DNA from: Pachyseris speciosa
Taxonomy: Eukaryota; Cnidaria; Anthozoa; Scleractinia; Pachyseridae
NCBI GenBank assembly: GCA_016490735.1
Contig: JAEMWC010000619.1
Coordinates: 396,001 to 460,000 of the forward strand
Length of the DNA stretch: 64,000 bases
Reading direction: 5' to 3'
This document shows, piece after piece, positions 23,501 to 32,427 of the stretch. The notes beneath the pieces were generated by a model. The model was given only the letters and a program-made list of their open reading frames with translations, had not been told where the DNA came from and searched no databases. The first letter of the stretch is position 1. Each line of letters begins with the position of its first letter. The position numbers were made by a program, and so were the translations under genes.

Positions 23501-26500
23501 ATGCATGACAGCTACTCGTGATCGCTTTAAAATGTTCAGTTTTTCTGTCAAGCAATCTGCGTTTTGTTTTTCCAATGTAGAAATCCTGGCAGTCCCAACA
23601 ACTAGCTTTATAAACAACTTTTGACATTTGGGAACGGTTAATTCTATCTTTGTAGGGAAAAAGAGACTTAATGCGATGAGCGCTTTGGAAAATAACCTTA
23701 AGATTAATGCAGCCATAAAATTTACTAATGCAGGTCTTCAGTTGTTTGGTAATAATTTTGCTTTGTACTCCTAAATAAGGTAGAACTAAGATTATTTCCT
23801 TTTTGGGGACTGTGGTGGTTGGAATCTTCGGTCTGTTTTGTTGCCTGTTCAGAACATCATTAATGTTGTAATTGACAACACCAACAGGATAACCGTTTTG
23901 TAACAACAACTTCCTCAGTTCATTTAAACAAGACCGCAAAAGAGAAGGTGACGAACAGATGCGGAAACAACGAAAAGTGAGCGTGCGGATGAGGTATCAT
24001 ATCTTGTACGCATACTTCAGCCCATCTCCACGAATCAGTTGACAATCAAGGACTCTTTTAGTTTTGCGGACTGGGCCAAGGCGTATAACCATAACAACGA
24101 AATAATGTGCTCGTTTGACGTTAGTTCATTATTTACGAACGTTCCACTTAATGAGACAATACAAATTTGTCTTGACAAATTGTATGCCCTCCCCAATCCG
24201 CCAACACTGCCCCGCTCAGTCTTGAAAGTTCAGTCTGCTTGAGTTTGCCACAAAGAAAAGCCATTTCATATTTGATGGCCAATACTACGACCAAATTGAC
24301 GGTGTGGCTATGGGCTCTCCTTTAGGTCCTGTTTTGGCCAATATCTTCATGTGCCATTTTGAAGAGAAATGGGTTCTTAACAACAACGCTCGTCCTTCTA
24401 TTTGGTTTCGATACGTTGACGATACCTTCACCTTGTTCGACAGTAAAAGCACAGCAACTCAGTTTCTACACTACCTCAATAACTGTCACTCAAATATAAA
24501 ATTCACCATTGAATTTGAAGAGAACAATACAATCCCTTTCCTGGACATTCTCATCAAACGCCACAGTCAAACTTTCTCAACATCCATCTACCGAAAGAAG
24601 ACCTTTACCGGCCTGTACACAAAATGGGACTCCTTCACACCTAGGAAATACAAAGTAAACCTCATCCGCACGCTCACTTTTCGTTGTTTCCGCATCTGTT
24701 CGTCACCTTCTCTTTTGCGGTCTTGTTTAAATGAACTGAGGAAGTTGTTGTTACAAAACGGTTATCCTGTTGGTGTTGTCAATTACAACATTAATGATGT
24801 TCTGAACAGGCAACAAAACAGACCGAAGATTCCAACCACCACAGTCCCCAAAAAGGAAATAATCTTAGTTCTACCTTATTTAGGAGTACAAAGCAAAATT
24901 ATTACCAAACAACTGAAGACCTGCATTAGTAAATTTTATGGCTGCATTAATCTTAAGGTTATTTTCCAAAGCGCTCATCGCATTAAGTCTCTTTTTCCCT
25001 ACAAAGATAGAATTAACCGTTCCCAAATGTCAAAAGTTGTTTATAAAGCTAGTTGTTGGGACTGCCAGGATTTCTACATTGGAAAAACAAAACGCAGATT
25101 GCATGACAGAAAAACTGAACATTTTAAAGCGATCACGAGTAGCTGTCATGCATCTGCTATCGCAGACCACGTCACGTCAACTGGTCACAACTTAAAATGG
25201 GACCACTTTGAGATATTGGCGAAAGGTCGGTCAGATACTCATTGCAAGATAAAGGAGACTCTACTAATTAGAGAATTGAAACCTACCTTAAATGAAAATG
25301 TAAGCAGCGAAAAGCTGTATCTCTATTAGTTTGCATCTTTTATATGCAAATTATTTTTAGCTTCTGTCAAGGTTATTGTTAATTAGTTACTTATCTTAAA
25401 TTTCAAATTTAGTTGTTACTTTAATTCCTAACGGTCACTTCTGAAGATGTATGTCGAAACATACGAAACGTCAAGTTAAACGATATAGTTTTATTTTTGT
25501 TTTCCAACAATGCGTTCTATTGTCATGTTTATCACCGCAGTTTGTGTGTTATTTCTTGTTAAGAACAGTGACCTTTAGGCCACAGAGGTTTATCGTTTTG
25601 CAAGGTAATAAAAATAGTGTATTGATTCCACACTTGTTTTCGCTTCGATGGATAATTGTTTGAGAAAGGAAACGCTTATCGAACGATGTAGGATTTTTTC
25701 GCATAAACGTTAATGGAGTACGTCTCGGTGAAATGTGAGTAGAAAATTAATTAGCAGAGTGAAACTGTTTACAAACACTTCTCCTTTGTCGTCTCATGTT
25801 ATTATAATCGGCTCCGAAGCACAAGACCTAGAAAACTCAGACCCCCCCCCCCCCCCCCAATCTGTAAAAACTCAAACCCCTCATAAACGGCGATAATTCA
25901 TTTTGCCCATGTTTATTTCACTTTGAAAATTTGTATAGTTATGAGGGGGTCTGAGTTTTCCAGTTTGGGGGAGGGGGGGGGGGGGTCTGAGTATTCTAGG
26001 TCTCGTGCTCCGGAGCCGATTATAATAACGTGAAGTGTTTGTTATCTGCGATAAATAGACGGTGTAACATTTCAGCGCACTGAACGGCGATAATTTATTC
26101 TGTCCACGTTTATTTGACTTTGAAAATTTGTATAGTTTTGAGGGGGTCTGAGTTTTCCAGATTTTTTTTTGGGGGGGGGGGGGGGGGTCTGAGTTTTCTA
26201 GGTCTGAGGTCTGAGTTTTCTAGGTCTGAGTTCTCCAGACACCCGATACGGGGAAAACGGCGGCAATCCATCTGGAGTTAAATTTTGGTCATGTTAAAAG
26301 CTTTCTTCTCGCTGTTGAACTTGCAAACATTCGTATAGACACTTCTCTTAACATATTAGTTGTTCAGTCTTCAAAGACACAAGGTGAATCGACGTTTTCC
26401 GATACGTGACAACAGGCATCATTCTTGCTGTTGATATGAGATTTACACTTCCGAATCACTCGGTCGTGAAAGGTCAAACTCCCTTTGTCTGTAGTCTCTA

Positions 26501-29500
26501 ATTTTTGGCGCTCCCCTCGCGTCGCGTCTCCTCGCAACTTCGCGCGCGCACGTGCCCCCAAAATCCGTCGCCAAAATTAGAGACTACTCGCAATCTCCTG
26601 AAGCAGTCCATCTGCCGTTAAGATTACTCATGTTAAAAGCTTTCTTCTCGCCGTTGAACTTGCAATCATTCGCATAGACACTTCTCTTAACATATTGTTT
26701 GTTCAGACTTCAAAAGACACAAGGTGAATCGACATTTTCCGATACGTGACAACAGGCATGACTCTGTTAAAAATAGTTAGGGCTTGCGCAGAAACGCCGG
26801 AAGTGCCATTTGTGGATGAGACTCGACGACGAAAAAGAATTCGAGAACCGTCGGTAGTTCTAGACCCGGGCGCCGCGCGAGACGCGCGCAGCCCGGGTAA
26901 TAAAACGTTTCTAACCTAAGTTGAATCTCAATTCCATTAGTCTCCTAACCCTAATTATTCATAATAATACATCATACCTGCAACATACAAACAGAGACAT
27001 CTCCGATATACATTTGTTGCTTTTCTGAGTGAGCATTTGCTTTTATGTAATTGAGACAGGCAGAAGCTTTCAAATGAGATAGATATACCGACAAGCGGTC
27101 GGAAATTGTAACATTTCGCGCGCCGGCTGCTTGGAGGTGAATAGGCTTGCTAATCACCTCCGAGTTAACCAATCAGAGCGCGCGAAAAGCATTACTTACT
27201 AGAGTGGTATATACTAATAGGCGACATTCCGCGCAATTTCGCAGGATATAATTGTTATTTATCAACTATTTCCCTCAGTTTTTAATTTGTTTAGAATGTT
27301 CGTTTAATTGGTAGTCAAAGTACAACTGTGAAGAAGTCGTGGATATGTGACCTTATTTGCGATAAGGGGGATTAAGCCAAGGTGACTTGAGAAAACGGCG
27401 TTTTAACTAGTTTAAACGGGTGAAAACTCTTTCTCTAAAGTGTTTAAACAACTTTTTAATGCGTTCCGAAACGTCCAGCTCTTTTGAGCATCAATTTTAT
27501 TGTTCATGAGCTTAACACAATTTAACCTCGGGGTTCATATTTACATATTCGCGTTGCAATGAATTATCGAGGCAGGGAGATATCGTGGGAGTTAAAAAAA
27601 TGTGCTCCTTTTGAAAGGTTTCTGTCTTGTCCGTATGGTGGGATAAATATCAGGCGAAAGGACGATTTCGCCAAAACGAAGCCAGCCAAACACTGCAGTA
27701 TTTCGAGAAAATTGTTACACAAAGCTGTCGAACGAACGTACGTGAACGCAACCGAAATTTGACATATGCAAATTATGCTTTTTACTGCCGGTCGGAAATG
27801 CAACATTTGCCGTCGTTTTCACAAACAACCATCGACGCCATGCTTTTGGATATAAAAATAATCAAGTTTCATTCAAAACTTTTACTGAAAAAATGGCGTG
27901 TTTAGTTAAAAAGAAGAGTATTTCTCAAAGCAAACTTGTGTTTACATTGTGGCTAGACGCGATGGCGCCACCTAAAAATAATTTAATTTTAGATTGTATT
28001 GTTTTCGTTAGAATATTATTTCCAACGCTGAAAATGGCTTCGCGAATGCAGCTATATTGGTGTCAAAAGTTTTCGTCGTCAATTCCTGTACACACTTGGA
28101 AAATATCTTGGGTTGAACGGCTCATATATTTTTTCCACAGATCGTGGATTGGATGAACGAAGGAGAAGCTGCGCTTGTGACGGAATATTGATTATAATTT
28201 CTTTTCGCCGTTCGGCTGTTTGATCGGACGTTCCTTTTTCCGTTTACTTCTTTCGATCCGAGCTGAAATAAAGTTACTTTACTTTACTTTTTTCAGTCCG
28301 TTCATCGGTTCGACTGTTGCTCCTCAGACATTACTTTGGAAAACCGATAGTGGTGTTCTGGTGTTCCGGCAATACTTCGGAAAATCGATATCTATTGGTA
28401 TGCCGTTGACATATCGATTTGTTTACACCTGAGTGAGTGACAAATTTGCATAATCTGCCCCCTAACAATACTCGTTCCTACGCTTCGCGTATCCACGACT
28501 AAAAATGGAAAAACTTTATTATCGATGAAATATTACGAAACGTAAGTAGGACCAGATTGTTAGCTCGAGGTTTGAACGTTTTATCGAATTGACCCTAGCA
28601 TCGCATTCTGGGGTAATGGTGAGAGCATTCGTCTTCCCCCGGGGTCGATACCCGGACTCGGCGTCATATGTGGGTTGAGTTTGTTGCTGGTTCTCGTCCT
28701 TGCTCCGAGAGGTTTTTCTCCTGCTACTCCGGTTTTCCACTCTCCTCAAAAACCAACGGTTTCAAATTCCAATTCGATCCGGAATTTCGAGGGCCATAGG
28801 TTTGTCAGCTGAATTACTGTTAAGTGTCACCCTCGTTAAACAAAGTCGATTTATTTATTTATTTATACTTTGTTCCAACCAGGGAGCAGACACAACACTC
28901 CAGATCACGTCATACGTGAAGCAGTAGTCTGAGCACGGCTTCGATTCCCTGATTAACACTCAGGCGAAGCGTAAAAAGTGTAACCCAGTGGCATTAAGTT
29001 TAGAAGGGATAAACAATTTCCTCACTTACACACATTGATCCTTCGTTTGTCTCCCTCTGCACAAAGGGAAGCATATCATGAAAAAAAAAACGACATTAAA
29101 ATATCAAGATTGTATTGGGGGAAAAAAGGAATGAGTGTAAACAGTGGTCGAGATCGTCAAAAATTAATTATGACATGAATAAAATATAACTGACACTGAG
29201 CTTCTCGCATCTGTTAACAGTCGTGTGAACTAAAGTTTGGCTCCTGGACATACAATGGATTCCGTGTCAACATCGTCCAGGAGGCGCCATTTGGTGACAC
29301 CAAAAAGTTCGTGAGTAATGGTGAGTGGCAGCTCATAGCATTGCCAGCAAAGAGGAACGAGATTATTTACGTTTGCTGTCCAGAGCCATACCCGGATGTA
29401 ACCTTCACTTTACAGATACAAAGACTGGCATTGTTTTACTACGTCAATCTTATTATCCCATGCCTGTTAATTACGGGTAAGTTCAGTGTAGGCTGGATAA

Positions 29501-32427
29501 CAAGCATTTCTTTCTGGTTTTGACCGAACAAAAACTGGGATGAGAGCTGTTTTCGCGCGATCAAAGAGCACTGAAAAACGTAGAAAACCAAATGGAAACG
29601 CTTCTACTCGTTAACCAGCACTTTTCAACACTTTCACTTTAAATTTTCGAGAATTTAAAATGGCGCTTAATCCGTAAACTATTTTTTTAAACGTGCACCT
29701 AACCCCAAAATATTTTTTTCGCTAAAATAAATCTTTGCACCTGTTCGAAACGCATTGTGCCTTTTAGCACCTTTTAAAACCAAATCTTGACTTTTATAGG
29801 CTGTAAAAGTTTAAAAATCTAGCCCTTTTCTGTCACACGACCTAGTCAGAGGAGGCGTGGGTCTAGTCCTGATGATTTGACGTTGCAAACTGATTTGCAT
29901 CGCGGTAAGTCTTTGTAAACATGCATGCAAAGCACTGAAAGCAGGAATAGACCCATGCCCCTTCGATTCTGACTCGGTCGAGTACTAAATGATTCTAAGT
30001 TTATCGTAAGTTTTGAAGACAATAAAAAAGTCCACGACTGGGAATAAAGGCTACATGTTTTTGGAAAAGTGAAAGCTTTATATTAGCGGAAAAAAGTTTG
30101 GGGTAAGGTGCACTTTAACGTTGCAAAAATCTGCGTCTTAACTTACTGATTAGAGTTCAATACTGATAGAAAAATGTGGCCACAGAACTCGTTTGTAAGT
30201 TGTAAGCTAACATTATGGGGTTTTAATGGGTTAAATTATTACTATGAAGACCGTTTGTGGAAAAAAATAACCAGTTTGTTTGCCAATTATTAGGCATTAG
30301 GCTTGGTAACTTTAATGATGTATCAGCTGATAAGGAGTGGTAGTACCCTGTTTATTACATGAGGGCAGGGTGCCCCGGCAAACCGGACCACCCGGTTAAG
30401 GGGGGTTAAAACATAGCCCACCTTTACATGCAACTCACCTAAGAGGGATAGTCAGCGGGCCACCTTTTGAGCGGCCGCTAAGCACAACAAACAAGATGGC
30501 GGACAAAAGAATTTTTTGGCGGCAAGTTTATTTTTTTAATTGCTCGTTCCGCTAGCTGCCGCTCTTCTGATATTTTTAATAATATTCATTTAACTGTAAC
30601 ACGCTGATTTTAGTGTTGACAGTGACAGCCTTTTACCTCCCCCCTGAGTCGGGTGAACGCATCACACTGGTAATAACCAACCTACTGGCCATGACTGTCT
30701 TCATGTTACTGGTCGCAGATATCATGCCATCCACCTCAGAAGTCATACCTGTCATCTCCATTTATTTTAGCAATACAATATTTGAGGTAAGCCTTAAAAA
30801 TAGCAAGGAAACACGAAAACGCATACTATTATTGGAAATGCGTCCAGAATATCCACCATGTCACTCAATTAAACTGTCACTGTAACTCAATTAAACTGTC
30901 ATTCAAGGTTTAGTTATTCACATCATAGTTAGTCTATTTTATATTCCTTTAGCTTTGTTCGTTATAGTGGAAGCTCGATTTAACGAACCTCTATATAACG
31001 AAGTACTCGATATAACGTAACGAACGATATTCTTCAGCCGTCTTTTAAAATCACGTATGGAAAAGGACCTCGATATAACGAACCCTTGATATAACGGACC
31101 AATTTCGCTAAATAGCCCCTTGGCACTTCGTTAAATCGAGGTTCCACTGTAGCATATTCGTTCATCTTCTTCATCCGTCCTCCATCCATCCACCTGTCTA
31201 TCCATTCATCCATCCATTCATTGTTCTACTCATTCAGTCACTTATTCATTCATTCATTCATTCATTCATTTATCCATCCATCCATCCGTCTGTACACCCG
31301 TTCGTTCACTCGTTCGTCCATCCATCCATCCATCCATCCATTCATTCATTCATTCATTCATTCATTATCTGGTTTATGGTTAAACGTTTGATAAACATGT
31401 TATATTTGGCCCTTTATTCATTCGATTACTTGACTTGACGTCAGCAGAGTGATTCCATATCTTTTTTAATTTTATCAACTAATGATATCACCCTAAGAGT
31501 GGTATTAATCTTTTACACTTGGCCTCCATTCGTGGGTGAGTCAGCTGCCTTCGACTGAAACCCAGCTACAGTGGATGGAGGTTAAGTGAAGCGTCTCCAA
31601 TGCAGTTAACGGCTCAAGGCAATAGTGTAGACTTTAAGACCTCTTATTTACCTCGAATATATTGAATAGCCTTGTTTTACATGTGTAATCTTTATTTTCA
31701 GGTTTCTTTGGCTTTGTTGGCCACTTGCTTTATTCTCAGATGTCACTTTCACGACCCTGTCACAGCTGACATGCCACTCTGGGTCAGACATGTCGTCTTC
31801 AACTGGATGGCAAAAATCTTGCGCTTTGAAATTCCCACGAAACGAAGACCGTCTGTTCTGAACACAACCGACCAGGAACATGTCACTTCGTTTATCCCTA
31901 ACAACAAAGCCGCAAAGGCGCAAAGGTCAAGAACGTCTTCGGTTGACGGAGTTTTTCTTCCTTCTAACGGTATCAATCAGTCCCTAGTGAAACAGCTATC
32001 CTACTCAAACCTGGTCAATGGCAACTACAAATCAGGCCCGACTGCCCCCTGTCAAGCAGACCTGGGTTCCATTTCACTACTGACAGTAACTAAGCAGTCA
32101 GAGGACTGGTGCATTGCATCGAGTATTGGGACTCTGAACAGCAACGATGAGCGTGGTCAGCGGCACAACTCCGACTCGTCCTACAGCGACGAGCCTCTAG
32201 CGCCCTCACACGAGGACAAGCGCGTTGAGAACATGATAAAACTGCAGGAAAGATTACTGGAACAAGTTAAGATTCTGACTGATGTAGTGGCGGAAAACGA
32301 ACAACTTCAAGCCAAGAAATACGAATGGAACATGGTTGCTTCCATCCTTGACCAGGCTTTCCGAATTGCTTTTTTACTCATATTTTTCTTGTCAACCTTG
32401 ACTATCTTCTATTTAGCCAGAAGTTAG
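14496..32427 (+). CDS. Nicotinic acetylcholine receptor alpha-type subunit, gene A (8 exons)
   Basis: A Cys-loop ligand-gated cation channel subunit of the plasma membrane. Exons: 14496-14583, 15873-16024, 20502-20546, 21252-21361, 22534-22678, 29221-29476, 30614-30786, 31702-32427. All introns are GT-AG, and the joined frame is open for 564 residues. Visible features are a signal peptide (1-28), a Cys-loop C168/C182 with 13 residues between, loop-B Trp189, and the vicinal C232-C233 in [10 protein letters not shown], which marks an alpha-type ligand-binding subunit. M1 is about 245-272. M2 is 281-301 and begins after GER, with Leu at 9'. M3 is about 311-333 and M4 about 542-564. The M3-M4 loop carries an RSRTSS phosphorylation-like motif and an amphipathic helix before M4. 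Length is normal for the family. Gene B, convergent downstream, is a close paralogue. Ligand and partner subunits cannot be told from sequence. Confidence 0.93.
15873..16024 (+). CDS. nAChR gene A exon 2
   Basis: 152 bp after a TTCCAG acceptor. It encodes the N-terminal helix and first strands, including [11 protein letters not shown] and [11 protein letters not shown]. It ends in phase 0 before GTATGG and has the same length as gene B exon 2. Confidence 0.92.
16137..16400. repeat. Degenerate ~105-bp tandem repeat in gene A intron 2
   Basis: Two to three imperfect units share CTGATTCTTAATCTA, a segment like GAAACACAGAAAAT, then GCCTGATAAATC/GCCTTATAAAC and TTGTAAAT. Spacing is about 100-110 bp. 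Non-coding. Confidence 0.55.
16528..16636 (+). repeat. 5' LTR
   Basis: 109 bp, TGTAGCA...CTTCA. It matches the 3' LTR with roughly eight differences, showing a fairly old insertion. The TGG of the primer-binding site follows directly. Confidence 0.88.
16653..17393 (+). pseudogene. gag remnant of the LTR element
   Basis: ATG at 16653 begins [11 protein letters not shown] capsid-like region (147 codons) ends at an in-frame TAG (17094-17096). The same frame continues through an arginine/lysine-rich stretch to a zinc-knuckle-like region ([14 protein letters not shown], about 17318-17360) with CX2CX4HX3C spacing. The interruption and irregular knuckles show decay. The domain supplies the particle protein in intact relatives. 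Confidence 0.75.
17395..19710 (+). pseudogene. pol remnant: protease, RT, RNase H, integrase
   Basis: A protease motif ([11 protein letters not shown], about 17510) is followed by RT sequence around 17650-18450 ([16 protein letters not shown]), RNase H at 18556-18930 ([15 protein letters not shown]) and integrase at about 19210-19690 (zinc-binding HLGVNKT segment, then the core with [10 protein letters not shown]). At least three frame changes are needed to read it. The stretch holding the catalytic Asp pair of RT (after [10 protein letters not shown], about 18195) is deleted. In the integrase core the second conserved Asp reads Asn (SNNG) and the catalytic Glu region is missing. Confidence 0.85.
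19712..19820 (+). repeat. 3' LTR
   Basis: 109 bp matching the 5' LTR and followed by the duplicated AAAAC. It is preceded by a purine-rich GGGGGGA tract. Confidence 0.88.
20055..20315 (+). mobile_element. tRNA-derived SINE
   Basis: A box TGGCGTAGTGG (20068-20078) and B box GGTTCGATTCC (20111-20121) are spaced as in pol III internal promoters. They are followed by the family body (GTTGAGTTTGTTG, TTTTTCTCCGGGTACTCCGG, CAATTCGATCCGG) and a TTATTTATTT tail. It is inserted into the split inverted-repeat element 16478-20416. Confidence 0.8.
20502..20546 (+). CDS. nAChR gene A exon 3
   Basis: A 45-bp micro-exon ([15 protein letters not shown]) between GTCAG and GTAAGA. The size, phase and W-x-R-Q sequence are the classic conserved nAChR exon. 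Confidence 0.93.
20628..20836. mobile_element. Hairpin MITE in gene A intron 3
   Basis: Two long inverted arms centred near 20730: ATGTTGCGGCAACAATTTGA... at the left and ...TCAAATTGTTGTCGCAACAT at the right. The inner arm is GAGGAAACATTGTTGCG and its complement. Its ATGTTTCC/GGAAACAT repeats and palindrome suggest a fold-back element. Confidence 0.7.
20834..20884. repeat. TTATG microsatellite
   Basis: About ten units of the pentamer TTATG with one TTATA variant, in intron 3 of gene A. Confidence 0.9.
21146..21180. repeat. GTGAC microsatellite/palindrome
   Basis: GTGAC repeated five times within TGTCACGTAC...GACATGTCACGTAC. It lies about 70 bp before exon 4 of gene A. Confidence 0.85.
21252..21361 (+). 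CDS. nAChR gene A exon 4
   Basis: 110 bp after a TTAG acceptor. It encodes loop-D/loop-A sequence with [16 protein letters not shown] and [11 protein letters not shown], and ends in phase 2 at GTAAGT. Confidence 0.93.
21409..21790. repeat. Interspersed repeat with TATAGCGCTTTTTACA core
   Basis: An (AAT)n-rich head is followed by TTTCTATAGCGCTTTTTAC and a second AGCGCTTTCC. The head is similar to 52876-53060 (TTTATATAGCGCC..GGCGCTTTACAAA). Downstream is a short frame (61 residues, from 21655) with [14 protein letters not shown], probably a remnant of a repeat-borne frame rather than a gene. Lies in intron 4 of gene A. Confidence 0.55.
22534..22678 (+). CDS. nAChR gene A exon 5
   Basis: 145 bp from a TTTCAG acceptor to CAG|GTGACC. 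It encodes loop E and most of the Cys-loop, including [16 protein letters not shown] with the first cysteine of the disulphide. Confidence 0.93.
23178..23217 (-). ncRNA. Hammerhead-ribozyme-like motif, minus arm
   Basis: On the minus strand: ACTT, core CTGAAGA, a stem-II hairpin GTATGT-CGAA-ACATAC, core GAAA, then CGTC and AAGT. ACTT pairs with AAGT (stem I); stem III is minimal. This is the layout reported for small hammerheads of Penelope-like elements. One extra T follows CTGAAGA relative to the consensus, so activity is not assured. Confidence 0.55.
23325..23995 (-). pseudogene. Penelope-like GIY-YIG endonuclease, 5'-truncated copy
   Basis: From 23939 the frame is open for 204 residues to the stop at 23325. 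It contains the linker, a CWDC cysteine pair, [10 protein letters not shown] (GIY-YIG core variant) and the ADHVTSTGH segment. The RT domain is absent because the copy starts in the RT-endonuclease linker. It is nearly identical to the plus-strand copy (LLDRKT here against LHDRKT there). Confidence 0.85.
23996..25329 (+). pseudogene. Penelope-like reverse transcriptase-endonuclease, 5'-truncated and frameshifted
   Basis: The frame opens upstream ([18 protein letters not shown]) and carries RT motif [14 protein letters not shown]. It is shifted by an indel near 24236-24242, then continues to the stop at 25327-25329. From 24304 an uninterrupted 341-residue frame holds [21 protein letters not shown] (Y at 24412), the CWDC zinc-finger-like pair (about 25054) and [15 protein letters not shown] (GIY-YIG, about 25070). 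The protein would copy RNA at nicked DNA ends. N-terminal sequence is missing and the frameshift makes it non-functional as read. Confidence 0.88.
25437..25476 (+). ncRNA. Hammerhead-ribozyme-like motif, plus arm
   Basis: ACTT (25437-25440), CTGAAGA (25441-25447), stem II GTATGT/ACATAC closed by CGAA (25449-25464), GAAA (25465-25468), CGTC (25469-25472), AAGT (25473-25476). Stem I pairs perfectly over 4 bp and stem II over 6 bp. The predicted cleavage point is after GTC at 25472. Downstream of the element's stop codon, as in the other two copies. Confidence 0.58.
25799..26029. mobile_element. Palindromic element with C17/G13 runs
   Basis: The left arm GTTATTATAATCGGCTCCG (25799) and its exact complement (ending 26029) enclose CTAGAAAACTCAGACCCC followed by a 17-base C run (25842-25858) and, on the other side, G runs (25973-25985) with GGTCTGAGTATTCTAGG. 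Non-coding; it looks like a fold-back MITE. Confidence 0.65.
26150..26230. repeat. T9-G17 run with GGTCTGAGTTTTCTAGG repeats
   Basis: A 17-base G run (26171-26187) is followed by GTCTGAGTTTTCTAGGTCTGAG repeated. It appears to be a partial copy of the right arm of the palindrome at 25799-26029. Confidence 0.65.
26230..26905 (-). repeat. Long interspersed repeat, copy 1 (minus)
   Basis: Matches 57800-58470 as reverse complement. It contains two direct subrepeats (about 26275-26410 and 26600-26760, sharing CATGTTAAAAGCTTTCTTCT and GACACTTCTCTTAACATATT). Between them is an inverted pair TAGTCTCTAATTTTTGGCG / CGCCAAAATTAGAGACTA. Non-coding; lies in intron 5 of gene A. Confidence 0.7.
26906..28604. 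other. Gene A intron 5, no element with clear ends
   Basis: AT-rich, with short chance frames. A GCGCGCC...GAGCGCGCGAAA inverted pair occurs near 27117-27188, but no complete element was identified. Confidence 0.5.
28605..28860 (+). mobile_element. tRNA-derived SINE, degraded head
   Basis: Matches the SINE at 20055-20315 from TGGTGAGAGCATTCGTCT through GTTGAGTTTGTTG, CTCCGAGAGG, TACTCCGGTTTTCC and CAATTCGATCCGG to a TTTATTTATT tail. The B box is altered (GGGGTCGATACC) and the A box is truncated, so it is probably inactive. Confidence 0.75.
29221..29476 (+). CDS. nAChR gene A exon 6
   Basis: 256 bp. It starts with the second Cys-loop cysteine, followed by loop-B FGSWTY and loop-[11 protein letters not shown], and runs into M1 ([13 protein letters not shown]). 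It follows a very long intron 5 (22679-29220) filled with mobile DNA. The donor is GTAAGT in phase 1. Confidence 0.93.
30614..30786 (+). CDS. nAChR gene A exon 7 (pore helix)
   Basis: 173 bp after a TTTTAG acceptor. It encodes the end of M1, the GER boundary, M2 ([19 protein letters not shown]) and the start of M3, ending NTIFE at GTAAGC in phase 0. Confidence 0.93.
30965..31149. mobile_element. Tigger/pogo-like MITE in gene A intron 7
   Basis: 185 bp with inverted ends TAGTGGAAGCTCGATTTAAC and GTTAAATCGAGGTTCCACTG, flanked by TA on both sides (30963-30964 and 31150-31151), the target duplication of Tc1/mariner-class elements. Internal AACGAACC and ATATAACGAA repeats are typical of Tigger-like MITEs. 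No transposase is encoded. Confidence 0.8.
31180..31375. repeat. CATC/CATT microsatellite
   Basis: Arrays of CATC and CATT tetramers broken by short spacers, in intron 7 of gene A. Confidence 0.9.
31702..32427 (+). CDS. nAChR gene A exon 8 (M3 end to stop)
   Basis: 726 bp after a TTTTCAG acceptor. It encodes M3 ([13 protein letters not shown]), the [11 protein letters not shown] segment typical of nAChRs, the cytoplasmic loop, the pre-M4 helix and M4, and stops with TAG at 32425-32427. Confidence 0.93.
   Translation, partial: VSLALLATCFILRCHFHDPVTADMPLWVRHVVFNWMAKILRFEIPTKRRPSVLNTTDQEHVTSFIPNNKAAKAQRSRTSSVDGVFLPSNGINQSLVKQLSYSNLVNGNYKSGPTAPCQADLGSISLLTVTKQSEDWCIASSIGTLNSNDERGQRHNSDSSYSDEPLAPSHEDKRVENMIKLQERLLEQVKILTDVVAENEQLQAKKYEWNMVASILDQAFRIAFLLIFFLSTLTIFYLARS

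Larger units (their letters stand above)
23062..25560. mobile_element. Inverted composite Penelope-like retroelement with 12-bp TSD
   Basis: A minus-strand 5'-truncated copy (23062-about 23995) is joined head-to-head to a plus-strand copy (about 23996-25560). The overlapping parts are nearly identical. The whole is flanked by a perfect 12-bp repeat AAGAACAGTGAC (23050-23061, 25561-25572), so both halves entered in one event. Coding domains are reverse transcriptase (YVDD) and GIY-YIG endonuclease, the hallmark of Penelope-like elements. Each arm carries a hammerhead-like motif. It sits in intron 5 of gene A. Confidence 0.9.
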
